Part shown: piece after piece, positions 50,368 to 61,800 of the stretch
How positions within the stretch are numbered: the first letter of the stretch is position 1
Layout of the letters: every line of letters starts with the position of its first letter
NCBI RefSeq assembly: GCF_000218685.1
Contig: NW_006763292.1
Span: 2,557,909-2,621,908, forward strand
DNA length: 64,000 nt
Direction of reading: 5' to 3'
From: Serpula lacrymans var. lacrymans S7.9
Lineage: Eukaryota > Basidiomycota > Agaricomycetes > Boletales > Serpulaceae
Notes under the pieces: generated by a model
The model's database searches: none
Told to the model about the DNA's origin: nothing
The model's input: only the letters and a program-made list of their open reading frames with translations
Translations under genes and position numbers: made by a program

Positions 50368-50702
50368 CTGTCGTTAACCATCAGTTCGGATGGGGGGCTA
50401 TTCGGACGTCAGAGAGGTCACACAAGCCAAGTTGGAGCTCCGCTCGGCACTATCAGTGGTTGAACATGATCTTGAGTGTGGCACACCTGAACTACCTTAG
50501 TATAGCGTTACTTTCTCAAAAGTCACGCACATGGAAGGAACTCACTCAATAATTCAGGATTTTGTGCTAGGAAAGTTGGAGTAAGTGGTAAGAATATATA
50601 GAACTGCTATGGGTTGAGTTGTTGAGGAAAAATGACAGTGAAACATATGTTTTTAGAAATGTCTGAATAGCCCCCCCCATCCGAACTGACGGTTAACGAC
50701 AG
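50368..50702. mobile_element. MITE with 40-bp terminal inverted repeats, TA target duplication
   Basis: A 335-bp element without coding capacity. Left terminal repeat 50368-50407 starts CTGTCGTTAACC; right terminal repeat 50661-50702 is its inverted copy, ending GGTTAACGACAG. The arms differ by two substitutions and by the length of a G run (6 against 8). Both ends are flanked by TA (50366-50367 and 50703-50704), the target duplication of Tc1/mariner-type transposons. The interior has no transposase frame, so it must move with a transposase supplied from elsewhere. 70 bp from the putative LTR end. Confidence 0.8.
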
Positions 50703-50883
50703 TACAACAGACTGAGTCCTTATTTCACCTTTTGTAAGATTTCCGTGGGATCTATCTAGTGTCATGATGGGCCCGTGTTTGGCTGTACTGTTCGGGGTCC
50801 TCGACGACCCCAAAACCACGTTGGAGAGCCCTATAATCAACGTTCATCATCATAGCGAGCAGAACGATTTTCACAAGCAAGTA

Positions 50884-52576
50884 ATGGGAGCAAAAAAACA
50901 ACAAAAGAAACATTTACCACGTATGTTTTGCTGTAACAAACGCATCTTCATCCATATTGAACGAACGTATTCAGTTCGCGCCCGCACAACAAGATCCAAA
51001 GGCAAAGTCCGCCCACGTTCCTTTCATATCTCCTAAAAGACCAAGAGGCTAATGCTGCTCCTCACTGTATGGTCATTAGGTTATTTCTGATCCAGTACAG
51101 AACACTAGACTACTCACTGAACAACTTTGGTCGCTTGGACTATACGCTGCCGACACGCTTGGTGATGGCAATTGTCTCTTCCGAGCGCTGTCAGACCAGC
51201 TATATGGTACTCCCTCTCACCACCTCCAGCTTAGAAAAGACATCTGCGACTGGATCGAGGTCCATTTCGAACGATACGAGCCTTTCTGTGAGGATGAGCG
51301 TGGTCTGAGCACCCATCTACAGTGCATGAGGGAGCAGGGCACGTCATAACAACACAACTTAACGGAAAGACAATCTAATAAATTCCATCATGTAGGAACA
51401 TATGGCGGTCATCTTGAACTGTCTGCTTTTGCGCATCGTAACCATCGGAATGTAAAAGTTATTCAGCCCGGTTTGGTCTACGTCATTCAATGGGATGCTG
51501 GTGGAGATCCTTCTTCAGATCACCTGGATGAAGATGAGACGGTGCAGCATGAACGGGAGAAGTGTCGTCTACTTAGACATCAAAAACGTGTCGAACAAAC
51601 GCCAGAAATTCCCACTCAAGACTCCGAGGTAGATTCATCGCTTGGTGCCATCTATGTTGCGTATGTTTCTCTCTCTCTCTCTCTTCATACCTCAATGTTA
51701 ATAATGTCTAATAGATATCATGACTGGGAGCACTTTTCCTCCATTCGAAATTTGAGAGGTCCACATACTGGACTGCCCTCTGTCCAAGAACTTTCCGCCG
51801 AGTGCGAACAACCTCCTTCTCCTGCCAAGAAGAAACATTCGATGCGGGTTAAATCAAAACCAGAATCGAAAATTTCGAAAGTGAGTTCCTCAAAGGACCG
51901 GCAGCTGGCTGCAGTGACAAAGGTGGACGAAGTGCGGCCCCAGACACCCTCACAAATTGCTCTGCCTGCATCCCGCTCATCTTCTCCTGGTTTTCGAGAT
52001 AACCACTCATCTAATCTACCATCGACTATTTCATCGCTGTCTCCCGACTTTCGCGTCCACCGATCTCCCAAGCGTTCGTTCGACGAATCATCAGGCTCTT
52101 CGACGTCAGAGGGTATAGCCAAGAGGACGCGTAGTTCCCACGGCTTGTCATCACAGGCTCAGCAAATAGCAGAAACAGACAATGCATCCATGGAGGACTC
52201 CACACCAGGGCTATCCCCTCCCGGTTCTCCAGCAGAATCAACAAGGTCGTCGTCTGCTGCTTCCTCCTCGTTACCAAGCACCCCTCCCGCATCTCTTCCT
52301 CCAGAACCGGAAAGGCCCTTGACGCGTCGTCAACGCAAGAGTTTGGGACTCCCAAAACCGCGCTCTGTCCTCGTGGCCAAGAAGGTTAGTGCAGGAAAGA
52401 TTGTCATACCTGGCGGCCGATACAAGAAGGGAGCTGTAGCAACTCAAGTACAATCGTCACTGGTACAGGAGGCTCGTGATGTAGTAAAGGAGGACGCAGA
52501 TGGTTCCGAGGGGGAGTGGAAGAGAAATGGGACGGGCAGAGTAGATGTCCGAGGATTTAGGGAATTGAAGATCTAG
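50884..52576 (+). CDS. OTU-domain deubiquitinase (OTUD3-like), N-terminal frame uncertain
   Basis: Cysteine protease of the ovarian-tumour family, expected to remove ubiquitin from proteins. Catalytic loop [19 protein letters not shown] (Asp...Cys) is in exon 51096-51338; [21 protein letters not shown] and the C-terminal catalytic His in YHDWEHF follow in exons 51396-51660 and 51715-52576. The tail of about 250 residues is Ser/Pro-rich with basic patches. The N-terminus starts [12 protein letters not shown] (50884-50920) and continues from 50975 with [19 protein letters not shown], then meets a TAA at 51034-51036, while the expected next block [10 protein letters not shown] continues in another frame from 51036. 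No intron of credible length joins them. The junction after 51338 also requires a GC donor (GCACGT). The gene may be damaged or the sequence may have an error. Confidence 0.8.
51661..51714 (+). other. In-frame intron with CT microsatellite
   Basis: A 54-bp intron of the OTU gene (GTATGT...AATAG) that contains a run of CT dinucleotides. Because its length is a multiple of three and it lacks a stop, it reads through as coding sequence and is easy to miss. Confidence 0.7.
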
Positions 52577-53143
52577 CGATTACGACGTATTCTGCAGCGT
52601 TACATGCATGTTGCAAGGGCCAGCACGATCACTTCATGACTCACGACTTTCACGATTTTTCTACATTCGCAGCGGACGCATCATGCTTGGACTTATCCTC
52701 ATATTTTCGGTACCCAATCTAAAGAACCTGGCATATCATATCATCGAATACCCGTACCAAAGCATTTCATACACACAATCACTCGCCTCGACTTCGCACA
52801 TCGACGATATACGCGCAATCATTGCCCCTCATTTCATTGGACCGTGTCTAGAGCTCACCGAACACGTGCATTCCATGTATACGACCCTCTGGCATCCTGT
52901 ATTGTAACTGTCTTTCATAGGCTGGCCTGTATTGTTGCTGTATATTTGTACTATTATAATAAATAGATCTACAGGAGGTACGGGTTCATGCATCGAACCT
53001 ACTCCTCTACCTTTTCCAGGGGTGTCGGATAGCTATTACTAAATTTTTGGATGACAGTGCTGTGCATCCCATTGGGATTTTCAATGGTATTCTGAACAAC
53101 GCTGGCAAGTGAAAACAAGTACAAAAATAACGCATAATTAGAT
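52577..53143. other. Intergenic spacer, convergent 3' ends
   Basis: 567 bp between the OTU gene and the rhamnosidase; 99-codon frame at 52608-52907 without features. Probably two 3' UTRs. Confidence 0.5.
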
Positions 53144-55694
53144 TCATGACAATTGCAGAATGACCGTCTGCTGTCCACCGTTCAGTGTGAGCAAAGGAAG
53201 ATCATCGGTGGTCGCATCCGTAGTGACGCTTTCACTGTTCAGTGACACAGTTCCGGATGCAGGCAAGCGTACAGTGCCAGAGGTTCCTTCTGGAGTATTG
53301 ATCTGCAACGTTAACATTTTACCTTCCAATGTCCATTTCACATTGAAAGAACCAAGAGTAGTCTCGAAGCCTCCTTCCGCTGACGAAAGTCCACTCAGAT
53401 GAGGGGCCACCAACCAAGTTTTACCTTGTGGGGAAGTTACAGTCAGGCCGAGAACATAGAATGTAAGCGCAGAAGTCGGTCCAGAACTCCATCCGTGGGA
53501 ATGGCTAATATATGAAGGATCTAATGTGACAATGTCGAGTCAATGCTAATCCATGATAACATATGTAGGACACACCATAGTTATAGCCATCGTAGGAACG
53601 ATAGCTAAATATCATATATGAGTATCAAGTATCAAGTGACCCGTTGAATTCAAATAACTTACTAAAGAGAACCATTGGATGTAAAGCCTTCCAATAAAGT
53701 GGACTGGACACTAAGGTTTGTGGTAAGCATATAGCCCCACTCTCGTCTAAGGAGATCCATAGCGGCATTATCATTTCCAGAAGCAAAATGTGCTTGTACC
53801 TGAGTAAAATATTTCAGAGATTTGTATTACGCCCTCGTAGGTGAAGCTCACTTCGAAACCGCCGATGAAAGGACTAATGTTGTCCGGGAGTTCGGGTGCA
53901 ATAGCTCCGTAGCTGTTCCAGTTCTTCTGCAGACCTTTGCTCACAGAATCTGCTTGCTCTTGTGTGGAGGTGACATTGAAAAGGACAGCAAAGGAGTTAG
54001 CGTCCTGAGGAGTGAGAGTTGTTGTTTCGTTATCACGATACATCCCAACGCTAGGCAACCAGAATGCTTCGTTATACTTGACTTTGAGAGCCGTTGCGTT
54101 ATATGTCCAGGCAGAAGCAAGTTCGGTGTTGTTCGTGTACGTGGCAAGATCAACACTGTTAGTCAAGAGCTATATGCGCCGATCTCAGTCATGGTCTTTA
54201 ACTCGGGATCTAGGTGGGAATACCTTGTATAATATGGCGTTGCCCTCTGCATTGTGCCCTCCTTGACCTAACCTTCCCCAATCTCTCAACCCTGTGATGT
54301 TCATCAGGCCTGAGCTATCGACTTTACTTTCCACATAAGCAACAGCTTTCGTGTAGTTGGTCCAAATAGTTTGCAACCAATCTGCATCACCTGAGTATAA
54401 ATAGTAATTATATGTGCCGATCAAGGTCCACATCAAGTATGTGTCCGATCCCTGTTGGCTCAAGGGAGGCCCTATTGGCGGGTCAAGGTCAGATATGATA
54501 TTATATATGCGAGTCGAGCCTGCTGACCTGATTCAGGCAAAGCTCCAGTCGTCGGATTCTGAGCCGCAAACATTGTTGAAAGCGCGTTTTTAGTAGGCAG
54601 TAGGTCGTTAGTCGACACAAACTGGGTTGGAACAGCAATGCCCATGTCGCCTACACAAGTTTCACCTTTATATCAGACAGAAGTGATAAATTAGAACATA
54701 CCAGGCCACACAGCACTGGACAGACGATTTCAGTACGGTGTTTCCGTCTTTTAAAATCCAATCTCACCGGTCACGTTTGGCTCCGTCAACTATAATAGGT
54801 CCAGCAACTCCAAGAGTTGCGTTATTAGCCCAACCTAAGGTCGTCTATCAGGGGAAGAATAAAGAAAGCACCATATGCAACAAACCGCTGGATACAAAGG
54901 GTACCTGTCTTCCAGTGTTGACAGCTACGATATTTGTCTCTACTGTATATGCGCCTGAATACCACACTGCATAGCCTCCTATCACCGACTGTAAGGGATA
55001 CAATTGCAAGGACGGACGCACATTTTGTCAGAAAGTTAACGTCTTGCGATAAAGGATCCTGTGCATAGAAATATCCCGCGTACTGTGACATATCCTCCAC
55101 GTGTGGCATGAATGATATGGCGCAAGAAACATTCGAAATAGTAATAGGTTCGTCGGATGTGGATGCGATGCTCAAGTAACGATAGCCTCCACGAAGGGCG
55201 ACGGCTGGCTGTGTCCAATAGCCTGTAGAAATGGGCGCTGGTACATTCAGAACACCATCGTAGGTGGTAGTAGCATCAGGATAGGAAGAATCGTCTGAAG
55301 CATAGGGACGAATAAAGACCGGGGATTCCGTGAACGCAAGAGAAATAGCAGAAGTAGAAGAAACCGAGTCAAAGTTCATAGAGATGAGTCCTCCAACCTG
55401 CACACTCAATTAATCCCTACCCACAAACACAGACCACCAGAGTAAAAACCATACCTCGACACCAAAGTCCATGGCAACCCAAGACCCATTTCCCGAGAAG
55501 GTGGTGCTACCGGATTTCGAAACCAGGTTATTCGCATTCTGGACAGATCCTTGGGCGGTATAAATGGCTTGAGGATATACCGTTTTAGATTTTGGTGCTA
55601 TGTTAAACGCATCCCATGGCCCACTTGGCGCGACGCCGAATGCAACTTGACCAAAAGATAAAAGAGCAGCTAATGGTACACAAGAGATACGCAT
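53144..55694 (-). CDS. Secreted GH78 alpha-L-rhamnosidase
   Basis: Extracellular glycosidase that releases terminal L-rhamnose from pectic rhamnogalacturonan or flavonoid rhamnosides. 666 aa, 11 phase-consistent exons: 55694-55455, 55397-55022, 54966-54905, 54844-54768, 54715-54702 (14 nt), 54650-54528, 54471-54224, 54169-53852, 53799-53663, 53604-53576, 53520-53144. Signal peptide at residues 1-20 (MRISCVPLAALLSFGQVAFG). The N-terminal beta-sandwich is followed by the six-hairpin catalytic barrel with the family motif VDGAKRDRAVWPGDMG, split over three exons, then GLRDWGRLGQGGHNAEGNA and SHSHGWSSGPTSALTFYVLG. It ends in a small beta-domain. Several N-x-S/T glycosylation sites. All motifs are intact, so an active enzyme is expected. 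Exact substrate unknown. Confidence 0.93.
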
Positions 55695-56332
55695 CCTGCA
55701 CGGAATTCATGTCTCTGTATTGGCACCTTGTTCATATACGCGACTGAGGTCCTGTGAGGAAGAACAGTGTGTGGTCACGAGATCGTGCATGGTGCCAGAG
55801 CGCGCCGGCCCGGGGGAGCGACGTCGTCCGGTAGACCTCACTGGGTTCAACACCGCCCCGTTCTGTGGGAAGGCGGCTGGAAATAGAAGGGTCAAAAATA
55901 GGGCAAGAGGCATCGAGGACCACTGACCAGTTCTCTGGTAATAGTACCAGTGAAAGAGATCCAACGGAGATTGCTCAAGCCACAATAGATAGAAAGTTTG
56001 AATGCTTAAGTCACCATGCAACGCTTAGCCTTATATGCTCGGTCTCAAATATTGGGGAGATAGAAGAGGAAGAACTGGCCAATTTCTTGTGTTCAAAGAG
56101 ATAGAGCTGTTGCATCATAAGTAATAATTCTGTCATGAATTTTGTGTAAAATATAGACATGAACCAATATCTGTACACTGTTGTACACTGAACAATGACC
56201 CTCATATAAAATAAAGCATGGGTGTACCCTAAATTTACGAAATGAGAACGTATATCACAATTCAAGCTGTTTTCCGAAACATACCTCTCATTAAACTATA
56301 TAACACCAGAAGTATCCTTGAAAAAAATTGCT
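55695..56332. other. Intergenic, rhamnosidase upstream region
   Basis: 638 bp upstream of the rhamnosidase start. 55790-55870 is markedly GC-rich compared with its surroundings (includes CGCGCCGGCCCGGGGG). No gene seen; the GC-rich block may be regulatory or inserted. Confidence 0.4.
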
Positions 56333-57668
56333 TCACGATAAAATTAAATTGCCTTCATCGTCCTCGAGGTGGAACGAGTGTGGCGCGAGTCGTGCAATGC
56401 CTTCCGTCAGCACACTCGTGTGATTTTTACGCAGGTCCTCGACATTTTGATGATGAAGCAAGCGAACAGCTTTCAATTGGGGAGCGGTCATTGTCCCAAG
56501 CGCAGAAAACAGATCGCGATAGTGAGTCGAGGAGCCCTTGTGTACTGAACAGTACAAGCCGAGGCGAGAGACGGGGGGTAAGACAAGGTTTTCTTTCAAC
56601 TCTGCCCAAGAACGAATGAAGATGACGAGCTTCTCGAGCGAGGGACAACATTCTGTCAACAAATCGAGTTCCTTCTGAAGAGATTCTCCTTGGAGGCAAA
56701 AATCTATGTATACTGTGGTGACATTTTTGCAGCTCAGCTGAATAAAGTTTTGCCAATCTCGATCATAGAACGGCGGGGGGATGCAGTCGTAAGTGAGTTC
56801 ACGGAGGGCGGGGAACCGATTTATTTCCTTGTTCTTCGGAAGATAGTCATGCAAGAACACAGACATAAGGACTATGGAACGGAGTTCGGGCATCACGGGC
56901 ATGTCCATCCGGTTCCGCAAGGGTTTCTCTCCAGCAGATGGCGAGCAAATGGGGCAACGCAAGCTCCGAAGGTTAGGAGCAGATGCTAATAAGAACATCA
57001 AGTCATCTCTGCATGAAGACAGGTGTTTTAGCGTGTGAATTATCGAATCAAAACCTATGCAAGTACCTGGATGGACGAAGTATAGACTCGGAACAGTCAA
57101 ATGCACGAAGGGAAGATCCGCAAGTCTCTGCCAAGGAGGCGACTACAGCAGTGGGCAGTTTACGAAGCCAACAGTCGTGAAAAGGTAACATCGGCATAGA
57201 AAGGGTCACGATGGAGAGGTTGGGAAAGTGTCGCATAATGATGGCAAGCAATGCATAATCCTCAGCTTCACACCGTTGATCCTGGATGATCACATCTAGT
57301 CTTTTTGTGCGCCATCCTAAAGGGCGACGCAATGCAGATATAGATGTATCTTTTTCTGATTTTTCCAGAGCGCTGCATAACGACTCCAAAGTTCGCACTC
57401 GAGTGATGATGACGCTTTGATATAGATATTCACTGGCTAGTTCATGCCACGACTTGCAGACCTGGACGAGAGATCGTTTTTCAACGAGGGATTTCTTCAG
57501 TTGCTTTAGCTGGGTTTGTTTGACAATAGAGAGAGGCAGGTCTGAAGACCCCTCTCCATTGTAGTCCAGCAGTCCAGCTACACCAGTGGCAAGATCAAAA
57601 ATTCTCAACCAGAGCTCTGGAGGAAAACGAGGCAAAGGTGTGTTGCGTGTCTGTCGAGAAGTCTGCAT
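56333..57668 (-). CDS. F-box protein with LRR-like C-terminus (family B)
   Basis: 425-aa F-box protein, unrelated in sequence to the three family A copies; probably an SCF ubiquitin-ligase receptor. Two exons, 57668-57067 and 57008-56333, joined by a 58-bp GT-AG intron (57066-57009) with matching phase; without it the two frames appear as separate overlapping ORFs. F-box at residues 13-80 (RFPPELWLRIFDLATG, then a Ser/Asp-rich insert, then SLVQVCKSWHELASEYLYQSV). The rest has leucine-rich-repeat-like spacing (FLLASAPNLRSLRCP, FPALRELTYDCIPPP, CPSLEKLVIFI, LKAVRLLHHQNVEDL), the usual layout of agaricomycete F-box/LRR proteins. Substrate unknown. Confidence 0.85.
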
Positions 57669-58886
57669 TTGTATTTTTTTTGAGTATCTGTTAAGATTCC
57701 AATGCTCTTGTCAGATAACTACTGTGCTTATCAGATGTGAAACAACGATACCTCTGCAACTAAGTGGGAAGAAGATGTGGGTTATTCTCAATGTGTTCAC
57801 GAGTGTCGAGGCTATATAGGGGCTCCAGCCTGAGATATTTCCCTCGAGGTCGACACGATCCGAGGTCGCGGTACAGGGATGCCGCTGATCTTTGCACCTT
57901 TATGGATTTCATCCGCGTTGTACGAGGGATTTCAGAATGTCGTCGGTTACTGATTTCATCATTTATCGTTTAGCATTAAACCCATCCAAACTTGTGGACT
58001 ACATTTGGTAAGACATACCCGTGTGCGTGGGCATTCTCCAGGCTGGGTATTCTAGTTTTCCCACTTCTGGTTCCCTTCCCACCACGATAACCGTCGAATA
58101 CAGTTTGGTCTAAGATTGGACAATTGTGGAGCCTCGCTGGTACTCCTTTGTCACCAGTAGTACTACTTAGTAGCAGAGGCTCAAAGGAATCCGGTAAAAT
58201 CCGGCTCTCACGGGCTGACGCTCAAGTAGATGCTTGACCTTTCTTTCGTAGGCTTATGTGTTTGTACCCTTATCGCCTGTTCCTAGTTTGTTGACTCTGA
58301 TCCCTGATCTACGGAAGGGCCGAGTGGGGCTCTCCCATGTATATACTGCTTACAGGCGTCGCAGTTGAGCTACCACCGGCACATGATGCGATAATGCGGA
58401 AAGCCTATTGTCAGACTTTATAGTAATCGGAACATATGACTAGCAAAGGGAATCCGAGGGAGCAAAAATGGCTCGGAGAATGGCTAACATGCTTTTGCTT
58501 GCAGCCTACACCGTCTGATGACATCCAAGCGTGTTAATAATAAACAAGGTACAGTTCAGTGTATTCAGACTTCAAATTGTTCCTTACCTCCGAGGGGCCC
58601 TGAGTGTGCAGTAGATAGGTAAAAATCCAAGTACCCTATCAAGCCCCTTATGATTTGTTAGATCTTTCCTTTCCAACGTTTGAAGGAGCGTCCAGTGTGA
58701 AGATAAGAAACATTGGAATATATGGCATGGCATGGTTGCATTTCTAAAAGGTACATTCTACAAATATCAATATCTGTCATTATACTCCGTGAGTCAATAG
58801 TACATATAAGATGTTATTATTTCCCATACCGATGCATATGACTATCTCTCGCGAGCTCCTAAGATACATCAAGAACATTCAAAAAC
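57669..58886. other. Intergenic, nothing recognised
   Basis: 1.2 kb between the start of the family B F-box gene and the stop of the giant protein, both on the minus strand. No frame above 80 codons with features. Should contain the F-box promoter. Confidence 0.45.
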
Positions 58887-61800
58887 TTATGCCACAAAAT
58901 CCTCAGCAGTCAATAACCTTGCTTGCAAGATCTTCCCTAGATGCGTGGGTAAGTACCCCATTCCTTTCCGGCGCAGTCCTATCAGTGCTTTGAGTGATAG
59001 TAGTGGACTTTGAGTAAAAGGTGAAAGAGACCGCGTAGCCTTGGGGCGATGCTTAGGCTTGATAAAGCCATCACTTTGTACTTCCACGTTCCTCCCCAGA
59101 TCCCTTGTATAAATACCCAGGAAACGACAAAGTTGCGTATACGTCTCCAAGTCTGGCAGGAAAAGTTGGCCTGCAAGTACGTTGAGTTGGATTTTCAGTG
59201 GCATGGGCAAATGCAATGGAGCCAACATTGGTGGAACAGTGTAGAGTGTGAGATTGTCACTTGCTTTCATCGCCTTGGTGACCCTTGGAGTGTAGAGATG
59301 TAATCGAACTTTGCTACTCCTTCGAATTTGGGGAAGTAGATTGTTAACTTCAAAAGGGCTGAGAATGATGAGGACCAGCGAATTTTCCTGTTCGCTCGAG
59401 ATGATCAGATTGCATGGTCGCAGAAAATCGTCAGCTTTGTGCTTGGATTGAAGCTCCACTGTCTTAATAAAATCTGCTGTTGCAAGTAGATTCGGTGACC
59501 AGACATCGTTCTGCTTGAATTCTGCAGTTGTGCGACAGAGAGTGGTAAATGCTGGTTTGAATGCAGCAGAAGTAGTACGGATGATGCCAGTAGTGATAAA
59601 GCGCGTGACATCCTTATGAACCTGGTGTTTGGCAGCCTGTACCTTTGGCGGCCTCGCCACCTGTCGTTCACGTTCGACCTCATGAATCACTTCTCTCTCT
59701 TGCTCCTCGTCCATCCGCGACTGCGAGAGGGACATAACTCCGAGTTGCAAGCAGCGCTCACGCAGCTCGGATACTTCGAAGGCTGAATGAGGGAGTGAGG
59801 AACTTAATCCATACATCTCTTCAAGAGTCCAGGATTCGCGCTGAAGCCATGAAGCTGCGAGACTTTCAGCTGTTATCTTTCCGCTAATGAAATCAGACCA
59901 TGCTGCGGCCCGGATTCGATGATCTAGACCTTGCTCTGCCCATTGCGAAACGCGGTGTTGGACGTCTGCAGACGTCTCCAGCATCACCCATCGCAATATA
60001 TCCCGCACGTCAAGTGGGTTAGTAGGGTCCTTTCCCGTCTTCATAGCGGCTTCCCGTATCCCTCGATCAACTTCTAAAGGAGCGAAGAACATCACTGAAT
60101 GTCCGTTGCCCAACTGTCGCATGCGCATGCAGCCTATATCAAATGGTTAAGGATTATATATATCTCATCCAGGATAACTACTAACCTTGAGTCAAACGAT
60201 CCTTCGTGACTTTAGGGCCTAATGTGACAGCAGCCCGTGATCCGGGAGGCAACTTGACATCTGTACCTCTGGTATGTGCATCATCCAAGTATAGCAAGCA
60301 CTGGTCTATCTGCTGATTGAAAGGAGAAGAGACAAATGATTCCACATTGCCATCCCTATCCAATACAGTCAGTTCATCATTTTCGTTGAAATATATCGCT
60401 GCCTGAGCCTCGAGTTTTAGTGACAGCCAAAGAGCTGCCAGACTGTCGTTGTGTAATTCTAGCATTTGTGCGCCAACGTCAAGAAGTACTCGAATTTCTG
60501 GTGTTTGCGCTATAAGTCGTCTGAGGAAGACCTCCGTGGATACACGCTCTCCTGCTGCACCTGATATGCATAGGTAATGATTGTTTTCGTCTTGCAGGAG
60601 ATAATTGAGGACTTTGGCGTTGGTACTTAATTGATGAGGGGGGTCGTGCTGCGTGATGGAGGTGGGGAGAAGATACCGATTGTCGTTCGTTCCACTGAAG
60701 CCGGTCATAACATGGACTTTCCTTTCTGCAATATCCCAACCAGAAGTAGCGAGTTTTCGAGGAAATTCTTTGGCTTGCGCTGGAAAAACAACATTGGCGA
60801 GATAATAGTCAATGATGGCCTGATTGTACCGGAACAGTGGGACGAGATATTTCTTGCGCTGCTCGGTAGACCTCGTGTTGACTCCGCTGAGATGACGCAA
60901 GTATTCTGGTATATCATCTAGACCGTATTCATGAACCCAGGTCTCGTATTCTAGATCTGGGTTGTCAGATTTCTGAAGCAACTCGAAACAAATATCCAGC
61001 TGTCTTTCTGATAAGCCGCCATAGTAATAGCTCAAGCATGTTAGCGCAATTGCAACGTCAGCATGTCCAAATTCTGCTCTTGGGGCGGGGACGTCCTTGG
61101 CACGATAAGGTACTGCAAGCATGGACCTTCGTAGGTCCAGGCCATAGTCCACTCTCCAGCGTCTTTCCTTTAGCACATATATAAGGACTCCTTTTGCTAA
61201 TAGGCCTCGAAGAAGCAATACTCCGTTCCAAAGCCCAGTGTCACTGCAGTATGTTCTGACATGTTCTGCATCTTCTGATGAAGGATCCCGTAATTTAATA
61301 AAAGCTGAGATAGCTTCAAGGGTGGAAGGTGGAACCTGACTGAAGCTATAATTTGGAAGATCGCCCTCCAAGATTCTTTCAGCGAGCAAAGAAACCAGAG
61401 CAGTTCCAGCTGCATCTTGGAGTATACGAATTGGAGGGAAGCCGCCGTATGAGCTTTGCTGCAGGTCTACTCCAAACGGACATTTGTCCGATATGATCCC
61501 AATATTTCTCTTCACAAGCCAAAGCAACTGTTGCATAGTCGTCCATCTGTCCGGAAAACCTTCCAGATGGTTCTGTAATCCGATGGTGTACACCAGTTGA
61601 TACCGGACATGTAGAATTTCGTCGCTCTCATCAAGTATGTCTCGGCTATGCTTGTCCAGCCACTGTTGAGACTTGAGCAAAGTTTCCGCAACTACAGATT
61701 TTGAGAGCAAACGTTGGTCAATACTCATTAGTTTGTAGGAGAGAATGTGGTCTGGTTGCGCAACCCAGATACCACCGGTGCGCAGGCATTCTTTGTATAG

